NCBI GenBank assembly: GCA_937941765.1
Contig: CALDGQ010000017.1
Coordinates: forward strand, 179,531-243,530
DNA: 64,000 bases
Source of the DNA: an uncultured Saprospiraceae bacterium
GTDB lineage: Bacteria > Bacteroidota > Bacteroidia > Chitinophagales > Saprospiraceae
Reading direction: 5' to 3'
Part shown: positions 63,368 through 64,000 of the stretch, in pieces
Layout: every line of letters starts with the position of its first letter
Position numbering within the stretch: the stretch's first letter is position 1
Made by a program: the position numbers and the translations under genes
The notes under the pieces: model-generated
Database searches by the model: none
The model's input: the letters and a program-made list of their open reading frames with translations, nothing else
Told to the model about the DNA's origin: nothing

Positions 63368-63853
63368 TTAAAAATTGTTGTTAACGGTTCCAACTTCAAT
63401 TGTAGTAATTGTCTCAATCACCATTGGTGCTCCTTCCTCTGAGACCGCATCAAAATTCTTTTCCATTCTTCTAGAAGGTATGGAACCAGCATCTGAATAC
63501 GTTGATAAAATTTCGAAAACCAATTCTCCTTTTGCATTCATCAATAATTCCATAATTGGTCTGTAATTATTACGTGTGTCCAAAACAGATTTTGATGTAA
63601 AACCTGATTTTTCATCTTTCATAATTACCATTTCATAATGATCACCAACCTTCATTAAGGTTCCACCTTGTTTAGCAATATATTCTTTATAATTCGGTTT
63701 ACTACTGTTTAAACCGAAATTTTTCAAATCTTGATTTTGCTGTATTGCGTCCTTTTTAAAGGATTCGAATAAAGCAACATAGTCACGACCATTATGGTCA
63801 GGCATTATTTTTTTACCACGTGCATCAAAAAATTCAGCTCCTTTCTTAGTCAC
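63368..63853 (-). CDS. hypothetical protein, GTG start
   Basis: A 161-residue open frame beginning at a GTG codon. It has no signal peptide, membrane segment or known motif. The N-terminus (TKKGAEFFDARGKK) starts abruptly, and in-frame codons continue only a few positions upstream to a stop, so the true beginning may be lost or the start misplaced. It lies 23 bp upstream of the lipase-like gene on the same strand, suggesting cotranscription. Confidence 0.5.
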   Translation of the reverse strand: MTKKGAEFFDARGKKIMPDHNGRDYVALFESFKKDAIQQNQDLKNFGLNSSKPNYKEYIAKQGGTLMKVGDHYEMVIMKDEKSGFTSKSVLDTRNNYRPIMELLMNAKGELVFEILSTYSDAGSIPSRRMEKNFDAVSEEGAPMVIETITTIEVGTVNNNF

Positions 63854-64000
63854 TTTGATACTCGTATGTTTGTACTAAGGTCAAAAGAACCAAAAAAGTT
63901 ATTTGAAATTTTATTAATATAGCACCACTTGAGACAGAAGTGAAATGTGACAAAACAACATTTTCAACAATGTATGTACACACAAAGATATACTCTGTTT

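Overview
The window reads as chromosome from a free-living, AT-rich Bacteroidota, probably a marine or environmental relative of Saprospiraceae (the family guess is inference). Supporting signs are Por-type (T9SS) C-terminal sorting domains, SusD-free secreted proteins with '...AQ' signal peptides, promoter boxes of the TAnnTTTG type, no usable Shine-Dalgarno sequences, futalosine-route menaquinone synthesis (mqnC), the uppS-bamA pair, and FtcD-type histidine degradation. No tRNA, rRNA, CRISPR array, prophage or transposase gene was found.

Layout. 0-5 kb: a methyltransferase and a large modular secreted glycosidase-like protein. 5.8-13.8 kb (minus): an S9 peptidase, a three-domain kinase/M23/PLP-enzyme fusion and a YdiJ-type FAD/Fe-S dehydrogenase. 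14.1-18.4 kb (plus): a sulfatase-fold lipoprotein with substituted catalytic residues, two small barrel-like exported proteins and a MauG-type dihaem peroxidase. 18.6-24.5 kb (minus): a tight five-gene run (MORN-repeat protein, secreted propeller-like protein, GT-C membrane enzyme, HD hydrolase, ornithine-cyclodeaminase-like reductase). 24.9-30.8 kb: ftcD, an exported hypothetical, a barrel protein, a GNAT enzyme, an alpha/beta hydrolase and trmB. 31.5-38.0 kb (minus): mqnC, a purine nucleoside phosphorylase, uvrA and a GH3-family protein. 38.3-44.6 kb (plus): rimP, nusA, infB and an O-antigen-ligase-like protein. 44.9-50.1 kb: an M3 peptidase, uppS and bamA. 50.7-55.7 kb (minus): secreted subtilase and two choice-of-anchor-B proteins. 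55.8-58.7 kb (plus): alkA-like glycosylase, a CarboxypepD_reg-like protein and an aspartoacylase-family protein. 59.1-63.9 kb (minus): two tandem-duplicated PQQ-propeller lipoproteins, a lipase-like protein and a hypothetical.

The most unusual content lies between genes. At least five different palindromic or tandem repeat families occupy intergenic DNA. They include a 161/162-bp palindrome present twice in opposite orientation (24541-24701 and 40211-40372), a BIME-like double palindrome (35970-36079) with a solo half copy (31399-31448), a long inverted repeat after 44.58 kb, a 220-bp tandem duplication carrying the end of the subtilase gene (50.3-50.7 kb), and a 40-bp unit in four copies (58.8-60.5 kb). 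Several of these end within a few bases of a stop codon.

The rimP-nusA-infB block has an attenuator-like hairpin in its leader. It also has a terminator, a candidate promoter box and the 162-bp palindrome between nusA and infB. The best metabolic hypothesis is that the kinase/phospho-lyase fusion and the neighbouring 2-hydroxyacid dehydrogenase form a hydroxylysine- or phosphoamine-degrading unit.
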